DNA of 64,000 nt from Martinezella rhizogenes (GCA_013322215.1 JAAMEZ010000049.1:1-64000), one strand, 5' to 3'. Numbered from the stretch's first letter, positions 35,297 through 46,500 are shown. Program-made: numbers and translations. The notes: generated by a model from the letters alone, not told the origin.

Positions 35297-35421
35297 GGAT
35301 GTCCTGGGACTTTAAAGGGAAAACGACAAGCTCATATCGTCAATTGTCGAGGAGCCGTCTTTTGGAAGTCCAACAGAAACAAAGATGTGGTTTGTTCGGC
35401 TGGTAACGAGTAGTGGCGAAC

Positions 35422-35578
35422 ATGCGCACAGCCCTTGTCGCTCCGATCCCGATGGGACGAATGGTGGGCCTTCAGAAGTGCCTGCGGCCGCGTTGTTCTT
35501 GTCGAGCGATGACACGAGCTACATCGCTGATGCCGAAAACTGTGCGTCGACGTCGGCTTGCGGCAGGTCTATGGTTAA
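35422..35578 (+). pseudogene. Frameshifted 3' fragment of a short-chain dehydrogenase gene
   Basis: Reading across two frame changes gives the standard SDR C-terminus: ALVAPIPMGRM in one frame, PSEVPAAALFLSSDDTSYIADAE in the next, and CVDVGLRQVYG with a stop in the third. The active-site part is missing. This is a decayed 3' remnant, not recognisable in any single reading frame. Confidence 0.5.
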
Positions 35579-35989
35579 GTCGAAACGCTACCCCGATCTG
35601 AGTAGGTCGGGTACAGCAAAACGTGCCCCATGACGGACCGACTTTAAATTGAAGCGGCTCAACATCGAAAAAAGTCACTGAACACCGAGTGCGATCATGT
35701 TAGCGCCTCTGTTCTCGACGGACCCGTTGACCTGTCGTGAAACGTCAGGTTTGGCCCGAAACGGACTTCCGCAAACTGCGGCGGCTTGGTCGCTTTCGTA
35801 TCTTGCTTTCGGCAAGCAGTCAGACCGCAGACGGTCCCATATCGGTCATTCCATCAAGGTCAAGCAGAAGTATGCCATTGAAAAATAGGAGGCAGATGAC
35901 GTCTGTACCAACAGGGTCGTCGCCGGTGCCAAGGGCATTTGTTGTGTTTGCAATAAATGGGGGGGTTGGCCCATCACAGCGGGTGACGG
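35579..35989. other. Non-coding or fully decayed stretch
   Basis: No supported gene. Short frames exist on both strands but show no family features, ribosome sites or coherent hydrophobic pattern. It lies between two recognisable pseudogenes and is most likely degraded sequence. Confidence 0.4.
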
Positions 35990-36525
35990 CCACCTACCAT
36001 CCGATTTCCCAGGGCGGGGTTTGCCATGAAAAATCACCACTCGGGCGTCGTTCGGGATTGATCCATTCTCACTTTCGTCATCGTAAAGAGCTTTCCGTAC
36101 ATGCGATTTCCATGAGACGACCTGGCCGGGCAGCAAATCCTACTACCTGCCGGCGCGGCCGAGCCAAAAGCGCTCGAGAAAGGCCTGGTCGCCGCCTTGT
36201 CGATAAAGGTCCATCCAATGCTGTGGCCATCGGCCCATTCGGTCCAAATCGGCACGCGTTCCGCCTCAGGCAGATACATGATCAATGACTGCAGACCTCC
36301 TGGGCGACAATATCGCAGATCAAGGCAAGCCGATCGACCACAGCGATATCGGCAAGGTCTCCGACAATCGAGGTGTCGACATCCATGAAGAGAATGTCAC
36401 CAGATATGTCCGGCCGAAAAAGCTCCATCTTCGAAATCGGCGTTCATCACCTGCGCCTGCAAGCGCGCCACGTGCTCGGCCTTGTACTCGCCGCCAGATC
36501 GCAGAACACAATAAAAGGAGATCAC
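35990..36525 (-). pseudogene. Multiply frameshifted glycosyltransferase-like gene
   Basis: Stitching three reading frames on the minus strand gives a recognisable protein. It starts SFYCVLRSGGEYKAEHVARL, continues with the metal-binding DILFMDVDTSIVGDL (a DxD motif), then YLPEAERVPIWTEW and LYRQGGDQAFLERFW, and ends GQVVSWKSHV and DARVVIFHGKPRPG. This order matches a family of short GT8-like glycosyltransferases common in rhizobia and their phages. At least three frame disruptions are needed, so the gene is inactive. A GTG at 36525 is the probable former start. Confidence 0.6.
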
Positions 36526-36724
36526 GTTATGCGGACTTCGCTGCCATTGTCGTCTTTAAGATGTAGGATCCGCGAGAGCATGTGGGTCGTGGCTCCAGCT
36601 GTCATGGCGTTTCGCAAGCTTTTCGAGCCGGCGCCGGAAAGCACGGTGTTCGCGAGCGCGTGTGTTTATGAGATTTCTCGACAATTGCGATCGGTTACCC
36701 TTCGAAATTGATCGGAACTGTGCC

Positions 36725-37282
36725 ATGCTGCGAAAGGTTGCAGGATTGTTGGGCATGTCTGGGAAATCGCTTCGCACATTTGGATTGATTGCAATTAGTC
36801 TTTGGCTGAGCGCCGGCGTGGCGAATGCAACGATGCATATTCCGAAGGGGTGCAGGCGTAATGTTTTCCTGACGGTATCAGGGAAAATTGGAAAGACGAC
36901 GAACAGCGCAAACAATGCCTATGAGATGTCGGAGCACGAATTTCTCGCTTTGCCTGCATCAACAGTGTCCACATCGACATCGTGGACACCGAAAAGCGAT
37001 TTCGTAGGACCGTTGCTGAGCAAGGTGCTCGGCAACGTCGATGCGAAAGGGTCGAAGCTGCGTCTTGTGGCACTTGATAATTTCAGTGTGGAGGTGGATG
37101 CCGCCCACCTGGAGAAATACGGCACTATCCTTGCCGTGAGTATGAATGGGGTCCGTCTGACGATCAGAGATTTCGGGCCGATTTTCGTCATGTTTCCCCG
37201 CGACAGTTTCAAAGAGGACTTGGATACGCCGACCGCTGCATCGTACCTGGTCTGGCAGCTTTGCGGGATCGAGGTGGAATGA
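36725..37282 (+). CDS. Exported SUOX-like (oxidoreductase molybdopterin-binding fold) protein
   Basis: The product of about 185 residues has a signal peptide (FGLIAISLWLSAGVANA) and then a compact domain with VFLTVSGKIG, TSWTPKSDFVGPLLSKVL and VRLTIRDFGPIFVMFPRD. This matches small periplasmic proteins with a sulfite-oxidase-like fold. The cysteine that binds molybdenum in true oxidoreductases is not evident, so it may sense a ligand rather than catalyse. Start is uncertain between the ATGs at 36725 and 36755. It overlaps the histidine kinase gene by four bases, which suggests that it feeds a signal to that kinase. Confidence 0.65.
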   Translation: MLRKVAGLLGMSGKSLRTFGLIAISLWLSAGVANATMHIPKGCRRNVFLTVSGKIGKTTNSANNAYEMSEHEFLALPASTVSTSTSWTPKSDFVGPLLSKVLGNVDAKGSKLRLVALDNFSVEVDAAHLEKYGTILAVSMNGVRLTIRDFGPIFVMFPRDSFKEDLDTPTAASYLVWQLCGIEVE

Positions 37283-38979
37283 GGTTTTTCCATCTCGCGT
37301 GGTTTAGCATTCCCGCAATGATCGTCGCCTTATGTATTGGCGTCGTGGCTTATAATTGGGCTGCCATTAGAGCGGAGTATGATCTTTGGGATTCCACGAA
37401 TGGCAGGAATCCCTCTTACTTTTACTGGCCGACCGCGCAGGTACTCAGGGAGCTTGAGGACGTCAGATTGGATCTGAAGGCGGTTGCCGACGGATCTGCC
37501 GTCGAGCCGGACGCGCTGTCGTTTCACATCGATGTCCTGATATCCGGCATCAATATTATTGTACGGCCCTCGGAGCTGAATGACGGTTATAAGGCGCTTC
37601 CCGGCTTTTCGGAGGATGGTGCTGCTTTGGCCAAGTTCGCGGCGGACGTCCTGCCCGCAATCAAGCCCGACATTTCGTCGGCCGATGCCCAGGCACTGTT
37701 ACCTAGGCTGGAAGATATATCCTTTGCAGTGGATAGAATATCCAAGGCAGCCATGGATCGGGATAATGAGTTAAAGGAAAAGTCCTTTAAGACCATCCAG
37801 GCTGGACACGTCATCATTCTCGTGATTGCCGGGCTGCTGATTTGTGCGATCCTGTCCTTTGTGATTATTTCGATATTTTATTGGTGGGCGATCGCGGCCA
37901 GAACACGCGCCATAGCCGCCGCGGAGACGGCTGTTGCGGACAAGATCACCTTCCTCGCCATGGTCAGCCATGAACTCAGAACGCCACTTCAGGTCATCGT
38001 TTCGGCGCTGGATATTCTGGAACGTCCTCAGGATGTAAAGACGCGGGGCGAATTGACTGCGCGCATCCGCCGGGCGGCAAACAGTCTGGCCGTTCAGCTT
38101 CGCGACATGCTGACACTGGCTCGAGCCCAAACGGGGTATATCGAACTGCAACCTGGTGTCTTCGAGGCGGGAGAGCTTGTCCGCGAGGTGGTGGAAAATT
38201 ATCAAGACATGGCTCAAGCCAAGCATTTGCAGTTGCGGCAGACAGGCCCCGATGATGCCATCTTCGTGGTGGCGGACAGCGAGCGCATTGCGCAATTATT
38301 GCATAATCTGATTTCGAATGCCGTGAAATATACGCCGTCAGGCTATGTCCAGGTCGATCTCGCCTCTTTTGATGAAAAAGCCAGTGAATTGACGTTGCGC
38401 GTCACAGACACCGGACCGGGCCTGCCGTCGAGGGTCCTTGAGAGCAGCGTGGATGCGAAGGGCCTGTTTAGTCTCGGCGCCGGGCGGGGGATCGGTCTAT
38501 CGGTCGTCCAGACTTTGTTACGACAGCTCGGCGCGCGAATGACAGTCAGCCAGCCGCCCGATGGCGGCAGCATATTCGACCTTGCAATTCCCGCAGTTCC
38601 TGCGGAGGGACGCTCATTTGGGGCGAGGGATGTTCAGAAGCGGGTGCTTGTCGTTGACGATCATCCTGACCTTCTGAAAGGTTTTTCGGCGGTGATCGAA
38701 GAGCTTGGTTTCGCGACCGATGTCGCATCTTCGGGCATGGCGGCGCTGAACTATGTGGCCGCGCATGATTATTCGGTGATCTTCATCGATCTCGACATGC
38801 CGATCATGACCGGGCCTGAGCTGGCCGCCCAGATCCGCAAGACGGACCTGGGCTACAAGCCAAGGCTTGTCGCAATCTCAGCCGCCCATCATGGTTCCAG
38901 GCATGACCTGTCATCCTTCGATGGGACGCTGGTGAAGCCGATACGCCAGCAGCAATTGCGGACGATCATGCGGTTTTGA
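37279..38979 (+). CDS. Hybrid sensor histidine kinase
   Basis: The 566-residue protein has an N-terminal membrane helix, a periplasmic region of about 145 residues, a second helix (VIILVIAGLLICAILSFVII) near residues 178-205, a HisKA domain with the phospho-accepting His in MVSHELRTPLQV, HATPase boxes (NLISNAVKYTPSG, VTDTGPGLP, GRGIGLSVV), and a C-terminal receiver with VLVVDDHPDLL, phosphoacceptor VIFIDLDMP and LVKPI. Translation is coupled to the upstream SUOX-like gene. The gene for a BetR-receiver protein converges on it with a 14-base overlap and is the likely output. Confidence 0.9.
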   Translation: MRFFHLAWFSIPAMIVALCIGVVAYNWAAIRAEYDLWDSTNGRNPSYFYWPTAQVLRELEDVRLDLKAVADGSAVEPDALSFHIDVLISGINIIVRPSELNDGYKALPGFSEDGAALAKFAADVLPAIKPDISSADAQALLPRLEDISFAVDRISKAAMDRDNELKEKSFKTIQAGHVIILVIAGLLICAILSFVIISIFYWWAIAARTRAIAAAETAVADKITFLAMVSHELRTPLQVIVSALDILERPQDVKTRGELTARIRRAANSLAVQLRDMLTLARAQTGYIELQPGVFEAGELVREVVENYQDMAQAKHLQLRQTGPDDAIFVVADSERIAQLLHNLISNAVKYTPSGYVQVDLASFDEKASELTLRVTDTGPGLPSRVLESSVDAKGLFSLGAGRGIGLSVVQTLLRQLGARMTVSQPPDGGSIFDLAIPAVPAEGRSFGARDVQKRVLVVDDHPDLLKGFSAVIEELGFATDVASSGMAALNYVAAHDYSVIFIDLDMPIMTGPELAAQIRKTDLGYKPRLVAISAAHHGSRHDLSSFDGTLVKPIRQQQLRTIMRF

Positions 38980-39835
38980 AACTTGCGTTCAAAGCGGCAA
39001 TGAGGATCGGCATGCTCGCCGGCTTGGTGAAGAACTTCAAATTGTGCTGTGCCAGGGCCGCAGCGATGTTCTCTTCGTCGACATTGCCCGTCCTGATCTG
39101 TCCGGTCAGGATGATGATCGGGCAAAGCGCATTGCGCGCGCGGATATTCTCAACGAGCTCCAGCGCGGTCTGGCGCCGGGCGTCGCGCTCGATGATCCAG
39201 TCAAGCACATAGGCGTCGAAATCGGTCTGATCGTAGAGAGCTTGAGGATCGGTGAAGGCAACCGCCTCAAGCCCTGCCGTCTCCATATACTGCACGATCG
39301 TCTGCGCGGTATCGGCGTGATCGTCGAGAATGGCGACCCGGCGACGGGAAGCGGTCGGTTCAATCAGCAAGCGGGTCACGACGTGCGCCGGTATGATCGA
39401 TCTGGCGTCCGCGGGCATCACCCGCCATGAGCCGTCAATCTCGGCGGCAATCAGCGTACCGGGAGATGCCTGGCCAACGACATTCCCCAGGCGGATACGG
39501 CAGGGCACGATGTGGTTGTTGATGACGATGGAGGCGTCAACGAAGGCATCCGCATTTTCTGATGTGACGAGTTCCTGCAACGTCTCACCAAAATGCTCGG
39601 CGACGCGCTTCAATTCCTCAAGCGACCAGGAGGCGTTCGTCGTCAGGCGGCGGTTTCCGGCCGAATAGGAAAGGCCGAGGATTTCGGAGACGGTGACTGC
39701 GAACCGATACTTCGGAATGCCGTGCCGTGTCAGCAGTGCAGCGATGCATTGTGCGGCGAGTGCGGCTTCGCCTTCTGGATGATCCGAGCGTATTTCGGAC
39801 ATATCGTGATTATTTTCGCTTAATTCGCTCGTCAT
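38966..39835 (-). CDS. BetR-domain transcriptional regulator with C-terminal receiver domain
   Basis: The 289-residue protein pairs an N-terminal BetR-type helix-turn-helix region (TRHGIPKYRFAVTVSEILGL, then NASWSLEELKRVAEHFGETL) with a C-terminal receiver (RRVAILDDHADTA, phosphoacceptor Asp in AYVLDWIIERD, TGQIRTG, KFFTKPASM). The order DNA-binding first, receiver last is the reverse of most response regulators. AGGA eight bases upstream supports the ATG at 39835. It converges on the hybrid kinase gene and is probably its partner. Confidence 0.8.
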   Translation of the reverse strand: MTSELSENNHDMSEIRSDHPEGEAALAAQCIAALLTRHGIPKYRFAVTVSEILGLSYSAGNRRLTTNASWSLEELKRVAEHFGETLQELVTSENADAFVDASIVINNHIVPCRIRLGNVVGQASPGTLIAAEIDGSWRVMPADARSIIPAHVVTRLLIEPTASRRRVAILDDHADTAQTIVQYMETAGLEAVAFTDPQALYDQTDFDAYVLDWIIERDARRQTALELVENIRARNALCPIIILTGQIRTGNVDEENIAAALAQHNLKFFTKPASMPILIAALNASFKTA

Positions 39836-40272
39836 GTGGGAGTCCTGTATTGTAAATATGATAAATGCGCGTATACGTAGCGATAATACGCGCATCATGA
39901 GCGGTACGAAATGTCTCAGTGTCGATTTCGTTCCAAATTACGGCAAGTATATGTGGGAATTGCGTGAGAACAAGGATGCTGAAGCGCGACGGTTAGCAGC
40001 GCGCTACTGAGAAGGACAATGGCGCGGGCGCGATAGTGTTTAATGCTGACGGAGATAGCGAGCAACGGTTCGAAAAATTCGAGTGGAACAGCATAGCTTT
40101 CGACGACGGTGCATCTCGATTTGATCAAGAGTGACCTTGATGTCGGCGGCAGTATTCAGTCTTCAATGGATCACTGCCTCTGCGTTTATCTTGTTTACGC
40201 TATGGTTCACATGTGACGTTTCAATCCCACTACTCGGTGGTAGTGATGATTTGAGGATAAAATATAGCTTCC
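39836..40272. other. AT-rich control region upstream of the giant-protein locus
   Basis: No convincing gene. Base composition falls sharply toward AT from about 40140. The frame at 40131-40358 could encode 75 residues with one membrane helix, but its second half lies in low-complexity Lys/Tyr sequence and lacks a good ribosome site. Promoters for the BetR-receiver gene (leftward) and the giant gene (rightward) probably lie here. Confidence 0.4.
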
Positions 40273-40536
40273 ATGAAGAGAAACGTAGAGAGAATATACC
40301 TTATTTTTTTAAGAAGTATAATAATTATAGGGGTTTTTACGCTATTAATATTATTTAAAATAACTCTATCTGTCGTAGAAGTATGGTTTATTCTCATTTT
40401 ACCGGGAATATTCTCGAGATATATTTCTCCATTTCTTAAAAATGAGGAGTATAAACCGAAAGCGGATTTGAGATACACGTGGGGTTTTGAAGTAACGAGA
40501 TATATCTGGAATGGATTTCGTGGATTTCATAAATAG
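40273..40536 (+). CDS. Small two-helix membrane protein of unknown function
   Basis: The 87-residue frame starts MKRNVERIYLIFL and has a hydrophobic stretch spanning residues ~8-50 (one long or two membrane helices) and an aromatic, basic C-terminus (RYTWGFEVTRYIWNGF). It is strongly AT-rich, unlike the rest of the window, and ends 14 bases before the giant-protein gene, so it is probably co-transcribed. No family is recognised. It could be an accessory of the secretion system or a leader fragment. Confidence 0.45.
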   Translation: MKRNVERIYLIFLRSIIIIGVFTLLILFKITLSVVEVWFILILPGIFSRYISPFLKNEEYKPKADLRYTWGFEVTRYIWNGFRGFHK

Positions 40537-40550
40537 CGGAGGGGTCTTAT

Positions 40551-43500
40551 ATGGGTAATCAAGATAATAATCGCAACGCCCAATCGCAAATTGACCGCGG
40601 GTGGGAGTCGTGGTGGGATGCTCCTGGAGCCATCATGACCGGGATGGCTGTAAATCAGGCCGAATCAATCGCCAAAGCTTTGGACCACGCTAATCTGATC
40701 GCTACGGCAGGAACCGCAGTGGGTTCAATAACGGATGCCTACGCAGAAGCAAAAGCCGGGGACAAAGTGTCCGCAGCGCTTGATGAAGCAAAAAAGCAGT
40801 CCGTCGCATTCGCAGCTGGTTATGCCGGAGCATACATCGGTGGAATAATAGGTGCGCCTGCTGGCCCATTAGGAATCGCTGTGGGAGCCGCTCTCGGCAA
40901 TTATGCCGGAACTGAAATTGGTGGGGCTGTATATGGCTCTTTAAAAAACGCTCCGATCTATGATCCGGAAACGTTTGATCCAGACTCAGAGAAGTGGGGG
41001 GCTCCTGCTTATCAAGCTGGCCAGCCAATCGACTCGAACGATCGAAACCCATACTCGAAATACGATCCATTCAACGGTACATCTGACAATAGAGATTGGA
41101 CTGGCTATACAGGGCCGAATACATTCTACGAAACGCCGCGTGAGATGATTGCTCCAGTTGCGCCTTCGGCGCCGTATACTGGCCCATTCAACCTTGATCT
41201 GGCGACTAATCCACCAACAGTAGATAGTGTCGGTCCTATCTCGTTCACCGCCGTTGATCCCGTTGCGCCGACACCAGTTACACCAGTTGATAGTTCCTCG
41301 TGGAATTTCGGTTTCATGCCTAACGTTGCTGTGGCACCGACGCCGCCGACAAACTTCGAGCCCTATTACGGGGGACTTCTTCACGACCTCGGGTATGATG
41401 GTTCGCCTGGGGGCGGTTACTATAGCAGCCCTTCCCACAGCGCGACTGAAGATCACGCGGGTAAGTCCGCGGATGATCATATTGGAGGAGGCTATTCATC
41501 ATCGCATAGCGCGACCGAGGACCATGCTGGTAAATCTGCGGATGATCATATCGGAGGTTATTCTTCATCCCACAGTGCGACGGAAGATAATCCAGGCAAG
41601 TCTGCGGATGACAATTTCGGAGGCAGTTCGCCATCCCATAGTGCGACTGAAGATCATGCTGGTAAATCCGAAGACGATAGGCTACCCGTCCTGCTCGACC
41701 TTTCCGGCAATGGCCTTAGCGTCAACACGTTGGGCAATTCGTCTCAGTTCGTGAATGTGAATGGCGACGGCTACCAGCATCGCATGGCGTGGGCCGGCAA
41801 TGGCACCGGCGTTCTGGTGTTCGATGCCGATGGCGACGGCAAGATCAGCAATTCGAAGGAGTTCGAGTTCACGCAATGGGACCCGACGGCGACGGGTGAC
41901 CTGGAGGCGCTCAAGGACGTCTTTGACACCAACGGCAACGGCAAGCTCGATGCTGGCGATGCGCAATGGTCGAAGTTCAAGGTCATGGTCGATGGCCAGC
42001 TCGTGTCACTGGATTCGCTCGGGATTACTTCTATCGATCTGACGCCGAAGGGCAGTGGTCAAACGTTTAGCGACGGCTCGGCGATTACCGGGACGACGAC
42101 CTACACAAAGTCGGATGGCTCGACCGGGGCGGTTGGCGACGCCGTTCTTGCCAGCGATTCCAATGGCTATATTGTCAAGTCGACCGTCGTCACCAATGCC
42201 GACCTGTCGAAGACGAACACGATCCAGGCCTACAATGCCGATGGCAGCCTGGCGTTCCAGGATCTGGTAACCACCAGCGTCGATGGTAACAGCGTGTCGA
42301 CCAGGTTCGACGACGACGGCAACGGCACTTACGATCGTTCGCAGACGGATGTCACCACGGTTGCGTCAGGCGTTCGCACACGGGTCGTCACGAACTTCAA
42401 TGCCGACGGTTCCGTCCTTAACAGCACGACGACGGTCACCAGCGCCGACCATAACACCATCACTACGACGATTGACCAGGATGGCGACGGCAACGCCGAC
42501 CAGGCCCAGACTTTTGTCACCAATGCCGATGGTTCGACGACCACCACGACCAAGGCGCTGAGCGCCTCCGGAACGGTGCTGAGCCAGGTTCAGGTTCTGT
42601 CCAGTGCAGATGGCCTGGCGAAGACGACGAAGACCGATATCAATGGCGACGGTATCTATGACGAAGTCGTTTCCGACGCCACGACTGTGGCCGGCGATGG
42701 ATCGCGCACGAAAACGGTGACGGACAGCAGTTCGAATGGAGCCTTGCTGTCGAGCGTGACGACGGTGACCAGCGCCGACCGGCATACCAAGACCGTGACG
42801 AACGATCTCGACGGCAACGGCACGATCGACGAGCGCGATCTGACCCAGACGACGATTGCCGCCAATGGCGACGTGACGACCGTGGTAACCACCACGAATG
42901 GCGACAATTCGGCCAGAAGCAAGGTGACGACGGTCGCGGCCGCAAACGGCCTGTCTACGACGACTTCGACCGATGTCACGGGCGACGGCATCGCCGATCT
43001 CATCCACTCCGATGTGACGACGGTCGCCTCCGACGGCTCGCGGACGGAGACGGTTCAGGACACCAGCGCCAGCGGCGTGCTTCTGTCAAAGAGCGTCACC
43101 GTCACCAGCGCCGATGGCAAAAGCAAGAACATTTCCGTCGATGCCAATGGCGACGGTGCGGCCGATAGCCAAACCGTCATTACGGTCGCTGGCGACGGAA
43201 CGATCACCGAGACCGACAGCACTCTCAATTCGAATGGATCGCTTGTCGGCAAGGTGCTGACGACGACCAGCGCCGATGGTCTTTCCAAAATCATCAGCAC
43301 CGATGCCAACGGTGACGGCGCCTATGATGCGGTAACGACCGACGTCATCACGGCAGGCACCGGCGGTGCGCGGGTCGAGACGGTGACGAAGAAGAGCGGC
43401 AACGGCACGTTGATTGGCCAGACGGTGACGACGACGTCTGCCGACAGCCTGACCCAGACGGTGCAATCGGATCTCAATGGCGACGGCACCTTCGATCAGA

Positions 43501-46500
43501 CGGTCACCGATGTGATCACCCTCAACGCCGGCGCCCGCACGGAAACGGTCACGGCAAAGAGCGGCAATGGCGCCCTGCTGAGCCAGACGGTGACGACGGT
43601 CAGCGCCGATCGCAAGACCACCTCGGTTACTAGGGATTCCGACGGTGACGGCCATATCGACTTTGCCTCAACCCAGATCATCGCCGCGGATGGCAGCCAG
43701 ACGACGACCACGATACAGGCTAGCAACGACGGCGCGCTTCATCGCCAGACCGTGGCGACGGTCAGCGCCGATAAGCTGACCGCAACCACGGCCGATGACC
43801 TGAATGGCGACGGCACGGTCGATGTGACCACCGTCGACCAGACCGTCATCAATGCCGACGGTAGTCGCACCGAAACGGTCACGGACAAGGGCAATACTGG
43901 CGTTCTGCTCGACAAAATGACGACCACCACTTCGGGCAATGGACTGACCATCGCCGTTCAGAAGGATCTGAATGGCGATGGTGTCGTTGATTCCAAGACG
44001 GTGAAGGCGACGGTCCTCAACAATGACGGCTCGAAGACCGCAACGACGTCGGACTACGCCGGCACGTCGCTCACCGATCAGACCAAGGTGACCGTCAGCG
44101 CCAACGGGCTGGTGACGAAGAGCGATTACGATTATGACGGTAACGGTACCGTCGACCGGTCCGAAACCGCTACGAAGACGTTGAATGCCGACGGTTCGAC
44201 CTCGCTGGTCGATGCCGTCAGCACTGCCAGCGGCACGCTTCTGTCGAAGACGACCAATACCGCGAGTTCGGACGGCAAGACCCTCACGAGCCAGGTGGAT
44301 CTCAATGGCGACGGCAAGACCGATATCAAGACCACGGCCGTTATTGATGCGACGGGCCTGACGACGAAGACGGTCGAGACCTATAAGACCGGCACGACGA
44401 CACTTGCCAGCCGTGCTGTCACGACCACATCCGCCAATGGTCTGTCGGTCACGACAAAATCCGATCTTGACGGTGACGGCACCTACGAGCAGGCGCTCAG
44501 CGATGTGACGACGTTGAGCGCCGACGGCTCGCGCACGGAGGCGTTTGCCCGCTCGACCAGCACGGCTCCGGTCGAGCTGACGAAAGTCACGACCTCCGGC
44601 AATGGCCTGAGCAAGACAACGGTCGTGTCCGACGATCTGGTCGGCGCAACGATCCGCAACGAAATCTATCGGCTGTACCATGCGGCTTTGGGCCGCGATC
44701 CCGATGCGACAGGCTTTCAAAGTTTCACAAGTAGATTACAGTCCGGTACATCGGACATGCAGATCATGGCCGAGCTCATCGGTTCACCCGAATTCGCGCA
44801 AAAGTACGGTACGCTCACGGATCTGCAATTTGCGACCCTTATGTATCAAAATGCTTTAGGGCGGGCTCCGGAAGCAGGTGCGGCGCAAGCCTGGGTAACT
44901 CAAATTGCCGCCGGGACCACTCGCGCGCAACTAGCCCAGCAATGCGCGGATTCGCCCGAAGGCCAGGTGCACACGACTGTCAGCGCGCAGACATGGGCGA
45001 TTGCCAATCCCTCGGTCGTTCTCGCCGCGGTCAGGACGACGACCGATGTCACCACGCTTGGCGCGGACGGCTCGACGACGGAGGTCGTTACCAACTCTGG
45101 CGTGATCGCGAACAAGACGACGACCACGACCAGCGGTGACGGAAAGACGGTCACGGTGACTTATGACATCGACGGCAATGGTGTCGTCGACCAGAAGTCC
45201 GTCACGATGAAGAATGCCGACGGAAGCGTGACGCAGACCCTGTCCGACCTGACATCGGCAGGTGCCGTGTCACATTCGAAGACGGTGACCACTGGTGCCG
45301 GTGGTTTCAATACCGTGGCCAGCTACGACACCGATGGAAACGGAGCCGCCAACAAGACCATCTCGGACCTGACGACGCTGAACGCCGATGGCAGCAAGAC
45401 GACGGTCGAAAAGACCTATACGGTCAATGGTAGCGGCACGTTGGTGTTGAGCGCCATTACCGAGACAGATACCTCCGCCGATGGGCTGGCGGTGACGACG
45501 AAGTGGGACCAGACAGGCTCCGGCAGCTTTACCAAGAGTCGAACCGACGTGACGGTCCTGAACGCCGACGGCTCGCGCAGCGAGACCATCAGCTACGTCA
45601 CAGGCACGACGCTGACCAGCCGCTATTTGACCACGACCAGCGCCAATGGTCTGTCTATCACCTCACAATCGGATTTGACCGGGGCTGGCACCTATGCCCA
45701 GACCTCGACCGATGTCACCATGGTCAACGCCGACGGAACCCGGACGCGGACGGTTTCGAGCACGAAGGCGGATGGCTCGCTGATCTCGAAATTCATCACA
45801 GCGACGAATGCCGACGGCCTGGTCGTCTCGACCAACGAGCAACGCACGGGTCTTGCCACCCAGACGATCAGCGATACGGTCGAGATTCTCGCCGACGGCG
45901 CCAAGCGCGAGACCGTTACGACAACGGATGCGTCTGGCAAGCTGCTCGACAGGACCGTCACGCTGACCAGCGCCGACAAGCAGACTGTCACGATCGACCG
46001 CGATGCCAATGGCGACGGTGTCATCGATCAACATCAGCAGACGGTCACGGCGGATTCTGGCGTCACGACGCAGACTGTGACCGACTACAAGTCTGCTGGC
46101 GTCAAGGGGGACGGCTCGACCTCTACCACCACGGCCAACGGCTTGCAGACCACCACCAATTGGGATCTGGATGGCAATGGCACGGTCGATCGCCGTCGCC
46201 TCACGGTCAATACCAATAATGCCGATGGAAGCAAAACGATCGTCATCTCCGACACGGATCTGACGACCAACAAGCTGGCGGCGAAGACGACGATCCAACA
46301 ATCGTCCGACGGTATGATGCGCACGACCTCCAAAGATGTCGATGGCGACGGGACCGTCGACCAGGTGGAAACGCTGACCGCCGGCACGACCGGCGCGACG
46401 GTCTCGATCGTCACGAACAATGCCACTGCGCAAAAGACGAACTACCTTCTGGCCGGCAAGGTCTACTGGAAACAGGCGATTGCCGCCAAGGTCGAGACCG

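Noticed and set aside
40131..40358. 75-codon frame with one hydrophobic segment in the AT-rich leader
   Set aside because: It overlaps the better-supported 87-codon frame in another phase and ends in Lys/Tyr/Asn-rich sequence expected by chance in AT-rich DNA.
41434..41680. Regular repeats considered as a CRISPR array
   Set aside because: The repeats stay in phase with the reading frame, have no unique spacers of constant length, and encode a protein motif.
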